A stretch of 64,000 nucleotides of DNA from assembly GCA_037893225.1 (NCBI GenBank), contig JAZGUH010000947.1:62001-126000 (forward strand), read 5' to 3'. The position numbers and the translations under genes are program-made. This DNA is from Hippasteria phrygiana (taxonomy: Eukaryota; Echinodermata; Asteroidea; Valvatida; Goniasteridae). Below are positions 10,101 through 22,100 of this stretch, piece after piece (positions within the stretch are counted from its first letter, which is position 1; every line of letters starts with the position of its first letter). The notes under the pieces are model-generated. The model did no database searches. It worked only from the letters and a program-made list of their open reading frames with translations, and was not told the origin of the DNA.

Positions 10101-13100
10101 ATTCCTGAATTATGATTAAGCATATCATTAGTAAAGATGTTATCTATTAGCGTTGCGCTTTCACTTGTAATTCTTGTAGGTTTATTGATTAGAGGATAGA
10201 AGGAATGTGAAGAAAGGATTTCAATAAAAGTTTGAACATTGCTATTTGTGTCACGATGTAGCAGGTTAATATTGAAGTCCCCCATTAAATAGCATTTTTT
10301 ATTAAAGTTACTTGTTGTTTGAAGTATACTATCAAAGGCATCTAAAAACTGTACGTATGATGTATCGGGGGGTCTATATATTACTCCCACTATAAATGAA
10401 TTGCCACTGGTGCTTTCGACTTCAATAAAATATGATTCTATTTCTGTAGAATTTATACATAAATCTACTCGAGTTTTGTAAGTATAATTATCTCTGATGT
10501 ATAATGCTACCCCACCGCCTCGCTTACTTTGTCTACAAGAGCCTTCTATGACATAGCCTGGAATTTTTATTAAAGGATCGTCAAGATCCTTTAGCCAAGT
10601 TTCTGATATTACGATGATGGAAAAGTTACTTTTTAAGAGAGACATGTAGTATCGTAACTGATCAATATTTTTGGCGAGACTCCTTGAGTTAACATGCAGC
10701 AATTTGAAGTCAGTATTAGTTGCAAAGTTAAGAAGGAATTGATCTTGATCATAGTATTCACAGAGTGTGTCGGGGAGGTTTAAGTTATCATCTGGGTCTA
10801 TACTTGAAAGATTATCAAAGGAAATGTCCCTATCAATATTTGTATCGTTGTATATCATTTAGTACAGGGTATAGTACGTATAATTATTTGGTTTGGTCTC
10901 AACAACAGAAAGCCACACATAAAGTGTATGAATACAATTACTAGTAAACACAGTTATCAATATAAATAAAGCTAAACAAGGGATAAACATTGATTAATAA
11001 TACAAAATCATGAACGCATTTGTTTTTTTACACCAGGAATTAAGGGCAGCGAAGTGTTTTGTTTCATAAATAGACGGATAACAAAAACAACTATAGAGGT
11101 AGCAAAAATAAGATTGTGAGTGGAATCTGGGTATGGCGAATTACATATTGTTAAGCTGGCTGGTTGTTGTAATAGATACCTTACGCTTGTTGGGTAGTAG
11201 GCAGATGATGCGGCCGTCGGATGTCCACGCGTTTTCAGCTTTGGGGTGATTTTGAGCTGCCTTGAGCAAGGCTAAGCGAGTTGGTGTAAGACTCTCGGTG
11301 ATTGCCATGCTGGTTCCCTTGAGAAGACGTTTTTGGCTGAAGACTTTGTGTCGTTGTACATAGCTAACAAACTTCACTACCATTGGTCGCGGACGTTGTT
11401 TTCCTTGTCTTCCATTGTCTTCCCTGGCTTTCCCGATTCGATGTGCCCGATCAAGGTTTGAACAAATATATCGTTGGTTTAGCTCCTGGTTGGTTCAAGA
11501 TTTTAACTTAGTAAGTGACGTTATTGGGAATTGGTGTTTTCTTCTAGACATGGTCAAATGGTAGAGGACAAAATAGGAAACCTTTTTTATGATTTAGGCA
11601 AGTTCCTGTACTTGAAAAAAGAAGCTAATTTTTAATGGCGTTAAAAGCAGGGCAGCTCAAGTTTCCTTACTTCAGTATTGCTAATTAAACAATTGAAAAA
11701 TATAGTGGCATATTGGGGGAAACATTGAGATTTAACAATATTATACTTTATAGCCACAAATGCATATTGTGTATCACCTACGTCATTATAAAACTTTGTT
11801 TTTCTCCATTGCTGAAACTGAGAGAAAGTAGGAAGTGAAGATCTACATAGCCAAATCTGTTATCCATCTGTTGTAGCAATATGGCCTACCATTATCCAAA
11901 ATGAAACGGGTTAATCTGTAAAAGTTCAGAATTATTATGTTTTTATGTTAGATCCAGTAACAAGCCTTGCATGGACTGGTAATTGATCCAGATTTTATCA
12001 TGAGAGTAATGTGAACCAGTGCTGCTCGATCTCCAAGTTGTTAGAAATCAAACTTGATGCATATTAACTCCTCCATCTTTCGGTGCCAAAATGGAGCCAA
12101 CTACCCTATATATCAAAACCTATCAAGTGACAGGTTTGAAACACACACAAGCTGTGAGAGTTGGTGGGTAGATTTGTTGATAGGCTGTGATAGTTATAAT
12201 AGTAGGATTGTGAGGGAAACCACACTTATGCACGATGTGAATTGAACGTCAGCCATCCTGCTGTGGACATGGTTTTATTCAGCATTCAATCGTCGTGCCA
12301 TCGGCAAGACAACCCTAGGAAAAGGACTCCGCAACCCTTGAGTCAAACCCACAAAACCCACAGTGAATACGCCCACATGACTCTTTTCACTAGTTTCAGT
12401 AAAGTCATCATACCAGCAAGGTGCAAAATTATACATGCATGGGTAGGCAGGCTTTAGGGCTACAGCGTTTACACTTTGGCTATACTCCAGCTGGCATGGA
12501 ATGTTTTAGTAACCTTGTTCCCTGTCCCTCTATCCTCTCGCTTCTTTTTCTAGCTGTTCGCCCCTCCCCAACCCTCCCCCGGTTTCCCGTTCCATCCCCT
12601 TCTCCCCTCATTCCTCCTCGCATCCTTCGGTCTTGCCTAGTCAAATTTTTGTTTAACTTATTTTTGGTTGATTTTGTTCGCGTTTTAGTTTTAGTATATT
12701 TTATGGTATTTATGTATGTATTTACTTTGTCAAAGTGCTTCTTTTCATTTGTTGGCCGAATCACTTTTAAAGCAGGGGTGAGATTGGCCAAAAAATGAAA
12801 AATCCACAAAATCCACGAAAAATCCACGAGACACCCCCCCCCCCCCCAGATCAACATATAGTTTGTATTGCCTAAGGCACACTTTAAAATATCAATTTTT
12901 ATTGGTCTATATCCACTTTTACAGGTAAAAACAACTTTAGGACAACACCTCAGGAATTCGAGATAGGAAAAGAGATTCTTTAATTAACCCTAACTCCCTA
13001 CATCATTTTCCCCGCATGTAACCTGAATCCTCCAACATCCTCTGATTTCAAAGTGTTAAAACTCCATATAACCTGAATCCTCCAAAATCCTCTTATGGGG

Positions 13101-16100
13101 ATCATAGCATGAATCCTCAAAAATCCTCTAGGTTTTTTTTGCATACCCCTAGTAACCTCAATCCTCCAAAATCCTCATGTATCACATTGAGCCTGATAAC
13201 CTGGATCCTCCATATTCCTGCAGGGGCAAAAAAACCTAGTAACCTCAATCCTGCAAAATCCTCAAATGCATCAACTTCCAAGTGCCCTCAATCCTCCAAA
13301 TTCCTCCATTTTGCAAAGAGGATTTTGGAGGATTTGGGAAGGTTAGGGTTAAAAATTCTGAAATCCCTACAAAAAATCCTGAAATCAGGAAAAATCCTGA
13401 CAAATCTCACCCCTGTTATAAAGAGAGACAAGACAAAAATGAAACAACCTATGATGAAACATCTTTTACAGCATGTGATTGCATCATCTCTGGGAATGTT
13501 TGCATCTAAAACTGGACAGAAATGTAAATTCTACTAACTCCACAGATGAACTTTGGTCAGATTGCAGTATTTACTGGGACTTCAGCATAAATGCACTTTA
13601 TTTTGTGGGATGGCATATTGGGACACTACTGTAATATTGGGTGCGTTAAGAGTAGCTCACCCGGGTCGACTCGGGCTTGCCCCGGGCTTGCCCCGTGCCG
13701 TTTGATTAGCTCTGAGGTCATACCCGGGGGTCACTTGGGTCAGCCACCACAGACCCTGCTCACGGAGCAGTGTCACTGGTGGAATAAGCCTTTTGCGAGT
13801 GACCCGTACTTTGACCCCGCTGCGTAGTGATTGTTGCCACGACACGTGATTCGGGGCAAGCTTTCTCGCATACGCGCGTGCAGACACAATGTCAATGCAT
13901 ATCGCATACGTGTCCACTTGCCGTGATCGAAGTACATGTACGCGATTCATACGTTTCTTGTCACTTTAAAACGATAAATTTCCACGCAGATTTTGTCAGA
14001 CTCTAGTACTGGTTATTGTTAGAATCTAGACATTAACATAAAATACGAAGTTTGTGGGATTTAGTGCTTGAGAATGCCTGCGAAGAAGCACTGTTCTTAC
14101 ATGTCTTACGGAACATGCAACAGCGACTCGCGCTTTTCGGACCGTCCCCACATGAATGGCGTTTGGTGGCTACCCTTTCCGAAGCCGAAGTCGAACCGTG
14201 AGAAGTGTCTCCGTTGGATAAAAAACTGCTCCAGAAAAGACTTTTCGGCGGAGAATGTAACTTACAATACTTACATTTGCTCCAAACATTTCGTCGGTGG
14301 CAATGGGCCAACAGATGACTACACCGACCCAATATATACCAGCTTCGACATCTAGCGCGGTGGAGATGAACAATTTTGTTTTTGTTATTATTGGGAGGGG
14401 GCGTAATCATACATGCAGACTATATGTGTTACGATGTTGAGTCAATGTAATGGAACTTTTTGTTTCAGGGCCTTGGTTAACCGATTGTTAATTTTGGTTG
14501 AACTTCTTGTTCTTTACAAGATGAATTGCTTTTTAAATTTTGAAAATAGCAAGAAAGAAAGAACCGGTGTCTGCAGGCAAAATTCAAGGAATGATCAGTT
14601 TATCTTATTTTTTTGATCATCTCAGGAAATAGCCGCAGTGAGTCAAAGTTCGTTTAGGGGGTAGGGAGGGTGGGGGTTGTTAAAGGCATCAACAAAATCT
14701 CTCTTTCCATTCTTTTTTTATTTGTGGGAAAGGTTGGAGGAAGAAAGATTCTGTTGAGCAAGGTCTCATTATCGGTTTTTACGTAGGTGACTGATCTTGC
14801 AGAAATAGTTTTTGTATATTTACGAATAAGTTTTCGCCGGTCGTAAATCCGCTCGAAAACAAATCAGATAATTGAAGACATCGTATAGTCCGAAATCTGG
14901 TATATTCGAGAAATCCTACGTGAATCCAGGAAGATTAAATGGGTCGAAAAATGTGCAGCCAGCATCTTTCAATCTTTTGTCAAGAGTCTCCTTCAAGTTG
15001 GGGCTTGAAAGATTCGGGTCGGTTGTCAATTTCAGATTGGCCACGCACTTGCACAGTTCAACCAGTTCTTTCTTCAGGTAACCCGTTATTGAAACCCCTC
15101 TCTCTTGAAGAATGTCTGCAGTTTCTTCACGTTCCAACCTTCGAAGTTGTTATCCATTAAAGAAACTATAATTGCTAAAAATAGGCCGCGTTTCGAGAAG
15201 AACATACAACATGTACTGTAACGATTCGAGCGGTTGTTGTGTTTTAGAGTGGTGACAATCTCTATCGTGCGCTGTTTCACCCAGCGGTAGTTCCAGATAC
15301 CAGACAGGGAAACCACCACTGGCCGTGCGTCGCCACGTTGCGGCTTGCCCCGAATCACGTGGTCTAGCAACAACGGTACTGACATGCATAATAATGATCA
15401 GTCTGGCACGACCGGCGCACGCTGTGCATCTTAGATTGAGCGAAGACGGGGTACAAGGATCTATGCAAATCAACGCGCAAAAGGCTTATTACGTCACACA
15501 CATGCGTAGTTAAGTCTGATTTAGCCGTGGGAGAAATCGGATTTTTCAAAATCCGGTTATCCTAATTTTATTCAAACCGAATAACGGTTATCGGATTTCA
15601 CCAGAAGTTCCCATTGTAGCTCACAGTCATGCCAACAAAAAGTGACGAGTGAGGTGCCACATGAAAAGCCCTCCCAATTACAGGATATGCAGGGCTCGAA
15701 ATTCCCAAAAAAATGTACTTGCGCTTTGCGCAAGTTGGCATTTGAAACAACTTGCGCTAACAAAATTTAACTTGCGCTAATTTTTGTAATTCAATGTATG
15801 TATGACATATGAAATACAGGCAAAGCTTCGGATGCCGGCCGCTTACTTTTGAAGAAAGAGAGCAGACTTTTCTGCTTCGGTGGTGAACGTTTCATGATGA
15901 TCGGAAACCCCAAAATGCAAGAAAAAAATGTCACAAAATATCTTACTTCTCCGTCATTTAAAAGCCGATCAGTGCGCGAAACGATGTCAACAACGTTTAC
16001 ATGTACGTGTAAAATCCCCGCTCCACTCAACGCACGCTCGCACCCGGCGGTTTCAGTTACATTCAACGACTGACTTGTATGAATGGGAGCGAGGTTACAC

Positions 16101-19100
16101 ATCACCCAGCAGCATGTCTGGTCCCCAACGCAAGACATGCATAAAAAGGCAATGAAGTCTGCACCGTTCCGATCTGCATGCAGGGATTGTGCGAGCGCTA
16201 TGATCATAAGTATAGCTGCTGGGCCGCGGGACAGACAGACAGAAAAGCTACAGTAAAACATGTTTGTTAAACTTATTGTTTTAATCAAATCATACAGGTT
16301 ATCATTGTGGAATATCAGTAGACAAAAACCGGTACTTTTCCAACTTGCGCAAAACGCAAGCTTGAGTCGAGGATAACTTGCGTTCGGGTATTTTTCACTT
16401 GCGTTGCGCAAGCACTACAATGGTAATTTCGAGCCCTGTTATGTAGTTTGTAGGATTCTATGACCACTGGGCCTTTACAAAAATACTCCCAGAGAGCCTG
16501 TAATGTTGAAACAAGAAATGGAGATCTATATTTGTTATGCCATTTGTATTGATTAACGCCCCCTTTTTTTTTTACCCGGCTGACGTCTATAGACCCGGTT
16601 TGAAAATTACCACCTGGCCGGTTGATAGATATGGGTGATTCCATAAATGCGGGGGTGGGCCAATGAATTTTGGTGTCCCTCTTTACATTGTGATATTTGT
16701 TTCCCTAGTATTACCAACAGTGAAATGTATACAAACTATTTTAGTTACGCAAATTATAGTAATTGTACCTAAATATCTGGTAGCAAAGGATGAAACATCT
16801 GACTAATTTCCTGACAGTATGGTGTCCTAAATAGTTCACAGTTTCACGTGTAAAAGGGACACCAAAGCTGCGACATTTTAAAAACTGCTGTTGAAATGCA
16901 TTGTTTGGTTCTCAAATACTATGCACATAATGTGTATGCAAAATTGCCCTTCATTATGTTAACCCCAACCCTGCCAGACGCAGCACAGTGCATCTGTGGT
17001 GACAGCTCCACTTTGCTGCACACTGCACATAAGTCAATGTGACAAAGTATGTAATCCGATGCGTCTGGCAGGGTTTCTAGCCAAAATACCCTGGAGGGTT
17101 AGGGTTAAAGCAAGTTAATACTCCTTAAGAATGGCACTACATTTAAATGATTTAATAACTAGTTGAGCGAGATTCACAGTGCGTTAGCCCAATCGTTTCA
17201 TGTGTAAACAAGACCCACTTTTTTGGTGTCCCTTTTACACGGGAAATTTGTGTAATGTTTCTGAGAAATAAAAAGATAATTGGGTTCACTGGCAAATCCA
17301 AATCTATCACCATTAATTACATGTGTGTCCCACTTGATCAGTGTGAAATCATAACAAAGATTACATGCTTGAAATTTTTAAATTTTGGGCCATTTATACT
17401 AGGTTTCACGTGTAAATTGGACACCAAATGGTGTCCCCAATACGAAATCATGCACCGAATTGTTATTTTTAGTCTAATCAAGTTGTTTTCATACTGAACC
17501 TTGATGACTTATCCTGGGTAAGACAAAAAAATCATTTTAAAATAAACACACCACATTGAGCATGAATTATCACAAAATGTAGCAGAAAACTATTTTGGTG
17601 TCCCCTTTACACGTGAAACCGTGAATGGGTTTTGACATGATATTTTGGCATTTCTGGAGTAATTAATGTCTGATTTTAGCTACAATTAATGAGGAATGTC
17701 AGTATCTTTAAGTTATACTGAAAATTATTAATGAATCCCTTGTCAATTAGTTTTTCCATTTTGGGTCAAAATGTCACAAGTTGGCACCCTAATTTATGGA
17801 ATAACCCATATACACGCATTCTTTACATTTTCAATCCATTGTTGGGTTATTGTGTGTGTGTGTTACACTTGGCTGCCCTCCTTTTGTGTCCATTTTGCTT
17901 GACTGCACAATATACTAAGTACTGGAAACAAAGTCTGTAATTAAAGTTCAGAAGAGCAGTTTTTCAAAGAAGACATCTGTGTTTCCAAGCACTAATCCAT
18001 AAAAGAAACATTGGAAACCCAACTTGAAAAAATAAATGTTAACTGTGGTAACATGGATAACATATATCGTGGCAGGGGTCGAATTTCAGGTTAAAATCAA
18101 CTAGACAGCTGGGTTAGTAGCACAAACATTTTACTAGACCGGAAGGTATTTCACAAGACCAGTGGTAAAAATAAGAACACAGTGTTTTGAATAAGTGTGC
18201 CGTTTCAATTTTTTTTCCTTTGCCGACCTTGTTGGGGGGGAGAGTTTAGAAATGCTGTTTTGATTGAAACTCCTGCCTAGAGTTCACGAGACCAAAGCTC
18301 AAATCACTGGACTCGGTCCAGCGGTCCAGTGGATATTTTGATCCCTAATCGATCGTGTGTATTATGGTTACAACTAAACAAAAACATGAATTTTATTTGA
18401 ATACAATACACACTTTTAATCACTATAGAAAGATAACAGAGTAAGTACCAAGTGCTAACCAACTATTTATCAAATTTGATTTTCAAGGTTCAAAATCCAG
18501 TCAGTAGTATACTTACAAGTAGTTCAAGGTGTTGATTATCCAGATCAACTGTTTACCACAGTCATCCGAAAAGCAAACTGGAGAACTCTGACATTGGCAA
18601 GTTTATTAGGCTGGCTTAATACCCAGAGATTGATGTTGTGCTAGACACACCCAACATGGATATGATCTCTAAAGACATATTTTAAGATATATGTCCCATA
18701 TGATTGTGTGTATGTGTTTAATCAACTTCTTTTTGTAGTATCCGATTAGTTATTTCATAAAAATTGTGTAAAAGATATTCCATTTTTTTTTTCTTCGTAC
18801 AACATATTTCGTACAACATATTTTGGGTGTCCGCAGCCCTCAAAAAAGCAAATTTATTCTTGGTTGCCTTTGTGCATCTAATACACACAATTTTATTCAA
18901 ACCAAATCTGATTTCACCCAGAAGTTCCCATCTAGCTCGTAGTAATGCCAAAAGTGAGTTATGTCCCCCATGAAAAGCCCTTCCAATTATTGGATATAGT
19001 TTGCAGGATTCAGTGACCACTGGGCCTTTACAAAAACACTCCAGAGCTGTAATGTTGAAAGAAAAATGGATGGGCAGGCTATTTATATACCAAGAAGACC

Positions 19101-22100
19101 ACTAGCGAGTGAATGCAGAACCAGTTGTTTTCTTTAGCCTGTGTCATTCAAAAATGGAAGGCTTAGTTTTTTTAAGGTTGCTTTGCAGGAGTTAAATTTC
19201 AGGTAAAAATCTACTAGACAGCTGGGTTAGTAGCACAAATTTTTTACTAGACCGGAAGGTATTTCACAAGACCAGTGGTAAAAATAAGAACACACTGGTT
19301 TGAATGAGTGGGCCGTTTAAATTATTTCCCCTTTGCCGACCTTGTTGGGGGAGGGGTTAGAAATGCCGTTTTGATTGAAACTCCCTGCCTCAAAACTAAA
19401 AATGGCCATTCCAGAAATTATGGGGGCTTTTTCAGTTCACCAGATTTGGAAAATAAATGGACTTTAGATATAGCATTTCATGCAGTTTAGGAAAAAAAAT
19501 CACTAGACCACCGGACTAGTTTGGTCAAGAGTTCACTAGACCAGTTGACGCTCAAAATCACTGGACTCTGTCCAGCAGTCCAGTGGATATTTCGATCCCT
19601 GCTTTGAATATCTGGGTTCCAAAATAGTGGAATTTAAATCGAATGTAAAAAAAATCCAGATAACCACTACTCGGGTGTAAGGTACATGTACATGTATATG
19701 TACATCACAAACCAGTCTTCCTTGATTGAACTAACTCCGGCCCTATACTTATAACTATCACAGCCTATCAAAAACTCTAAACACCAACTCTGACAGTTTG
19801 TGTGTGTTTCAACCTGTCATTTGATAGGTTTTCATCTGTACAACAGCTGGGTCGATTTTGGCCTGGTGCACAGGAGGGTTAATTAATGCTGACTAATTGT
19901 AATCGTAAACAAACCTTGTGGGGCCCCCATTTGATCATTGGAAATCAAAATAAGTTACCCTGTTTTGTACACATACATGTATATGTACTGTATACATGTA
20001 CTGTATGTATGTACATGTACATGTACACTATGTCGTACTTCCCCAATACGTCCGAGGACAATGCTTTGTGTTTCCTATTGTTCCTTTAATATAACCAACC
20101 CGCATAGACTAAGCACGTATCCTCACGTTCGAGGACCGATTTCAACAAAAGACTCTACGTTCGAGGACTGAAAGGTTTCTTTGTGTTTCCTTTCTTCTCT
20201 TGTCCTCGGAGATATATACAGTGCACGTACATGTATACATGTATGTACTGTGTGTAGAAGCAGTGCAGAAATGTGCATTGGAATAATGCCAGGATACTGG
20301 TAGTGTGGGGAAAGAAAAAAAGCCTGTGCACAAAACCAAAAGGTGGCAAATCCATTACCCAACACACCCCTGCACTCAGCCAATCAGATCCAAGAGTCAG
20401 GGGACAACACCCACTGCAGGGCCAGTTAGAGGTAATTCATATGCAAATTATGAGATTGTTGATGTTTTGCTGGCTGTAGTTATGGTCTGTTCTGAATCAG
20501 CTGATGGTGATACAAACAATGTAAATTCTGCTGGGTCATGTGTGATGCAATATCAATATCAATATCATTGGCTGAATATGCACATATGTTTGCACAACTG
20601 TGTTGAGAATTCTTCAGTTAAATACATGTACAGTATTTAACTGCCCATGAAAATGTTCCCAAACTAGGAAAGAAACATTCTTAGGGGGGTTTTCGAAACT
20701 CTGGCTTTGTCTTCGACTTCTGAATAACTTAGAGGCAAACCAAATGGAAATATTCTAAATGTTGGTGCATATTCTGCTTCGGGAACTTTCATTCGGTTGA
20801 TTATAAAAGCAAAAATATTTACATCTGGAAGTCGGCGATGAAGACGAAGCCAAGGTTTCGAAAACCCCCTTTGATTTCTAGATTATTGATTATTGGCTTT
20901 GAAGGGTACGGTCATCTTTTCTTTTTCTTTTTTTCTTTTTAATTGAATATTGCATAGTTCTTCATATTTTACATTTTTTCCCCACAAAACTTATGTATAG
21001 TAGGCCTGTGATTTCTAAATGTTTACAAGTTTAAACAGTTTTGAAAGAGAAATGTTTACTAATCTTCTAAACATTTTAATGAAATCGGGACCATCATTTT
21101 TCAAAGTAGTTTCCTGAATTCTCGTAATATTCAAAGGGTAGTACATGTACATAGTTCTGTCTCTCAATATCGAATTCAATTCATGTATTGCCCATCGTGG
21201 TTAAAAAACATGAAATTCTATATAGTAGGGTTTGAAAGCAAGTGAGAATCGACGCGGGGTTGAACTTGGGGGTGAAAAATTACGCGTCGTTCGCCCCGGG
21301 GATGGATACTCTTGTGTTAAAAGGCCTAAACCCTGCTCGGGAGGTGGGTCGAGAGCTCTCGACCCGTATACAGAAGTTCGACCTGTGTTGAAAGTCGTAG
21401 TATGAACACCACTGGGTTGAGTTGGACCCGTGTAACCCATGTAGTTGTTAATTTAACAACAAACAAACAAATAACCTTTGACCTGCGGCATTGTGCATGC
21501 GTAAGATACCTGTTTGTTTCACACAAATCCGGATCGCGATCAGTGATCCAGCCGCTGGTTTGCTCCATCCAACGCACAGATCACTGATCGCGATCGGGAT
21601 TCGTGTGAAACAAACCGGCCCATAAACATCGCGAACATCTGTGAAAAGGGTTGGACCTGTGTAGATTTTGACAGGGGTCGAACGTACATGTACATAGTGT
21701 GAAAACGCCTGAACATCCATAACAATTACCTTAGCAGCTGTTTCTGTGGAATTAGGTTTTTACAACAAATGATTTCTATATCCCCCTCCAGGCTTGAAAG
21801 GAGCTGATGAACATAAATCCTTTGTCTTTCTCCGGCAAGAGCTTCCAGTGCGGATCTGTAACATCATGAAGGAGATTAACCTGCTGCCAGAGAAACTCCT
21901 ACAAATGCCATCGAGTAAAACAGTCCAGGGTTGGTAAGTGTTAACATACTGACTTTTTCGCACATAGGAATAGTTGGGTTTAGCCCATGCAAAATTGCAA
22001 AATTAGTTCTAAAAAGAAGACGCGGAACTCCCCAGTACTGAGGGATTTACAAGCTCTGTATTGCAGGATTAAATGTTGTACTGTTGGCTTACAAGTACTT

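Larger units (their letters stand above)
7590..11460 (-). mobile_element. Non-LTR retrotransposon, CR1/Jockey group, 5'-truncated and broken
   Basis: A minus-strand LINE in PDK intron 1 with an ORF1 remnant, a 280 bp spacer, an ORF2 with endonuclease and reverse transcriptase, and about 260 bp of 3' tail. The 5' end is lost inside ORF1, as is common for incomplete reverse transcription. ORF2 is split by two frame breaks, near 9815 and 8950, so the copy is dead. No RNase H domain is visible. The 3' limit near 7590 is approximate and I found no target duplication. Confidence 0.88.
13843..15361. mobile_element. Candidate element with two convergent coding segments
   Basis: A 19-bp perfect inverted repeat, CACGTGATTCGGGGCAAGC, marks both ends (13843-13861 and 15343-15361). 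Weaker pairing continues outwards. Between the repeats lie a THAP-like frame on the plus strand and a SAP-like frame on the minus strand. No target duplication was found, so treating it as one mobile unit is an inference. Confidence 0.45.

Noticed and set aside
12421..12857. Two facing 125-codon frames in a pyrimidine-rich stretch
   Set aside because: Biased composition (CCCTCC and TTTA runs) explains the open frames. No splice context or family motif is present.
13109..13537. 142-codon frame with repeated NPPKSS words
   Set aside because: Made of AATCCTCCAAAATCC repeat units of the TTAA element, not a gene.
15791..16411. 206-codon minus-strand frame across the hAT element
   Set aside because: Only the last 34 codons look protein-like ([15 protein letters not shown]). 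The upstream part lies in terminal-repeat sequence, so the long frame is not supported as a gene.
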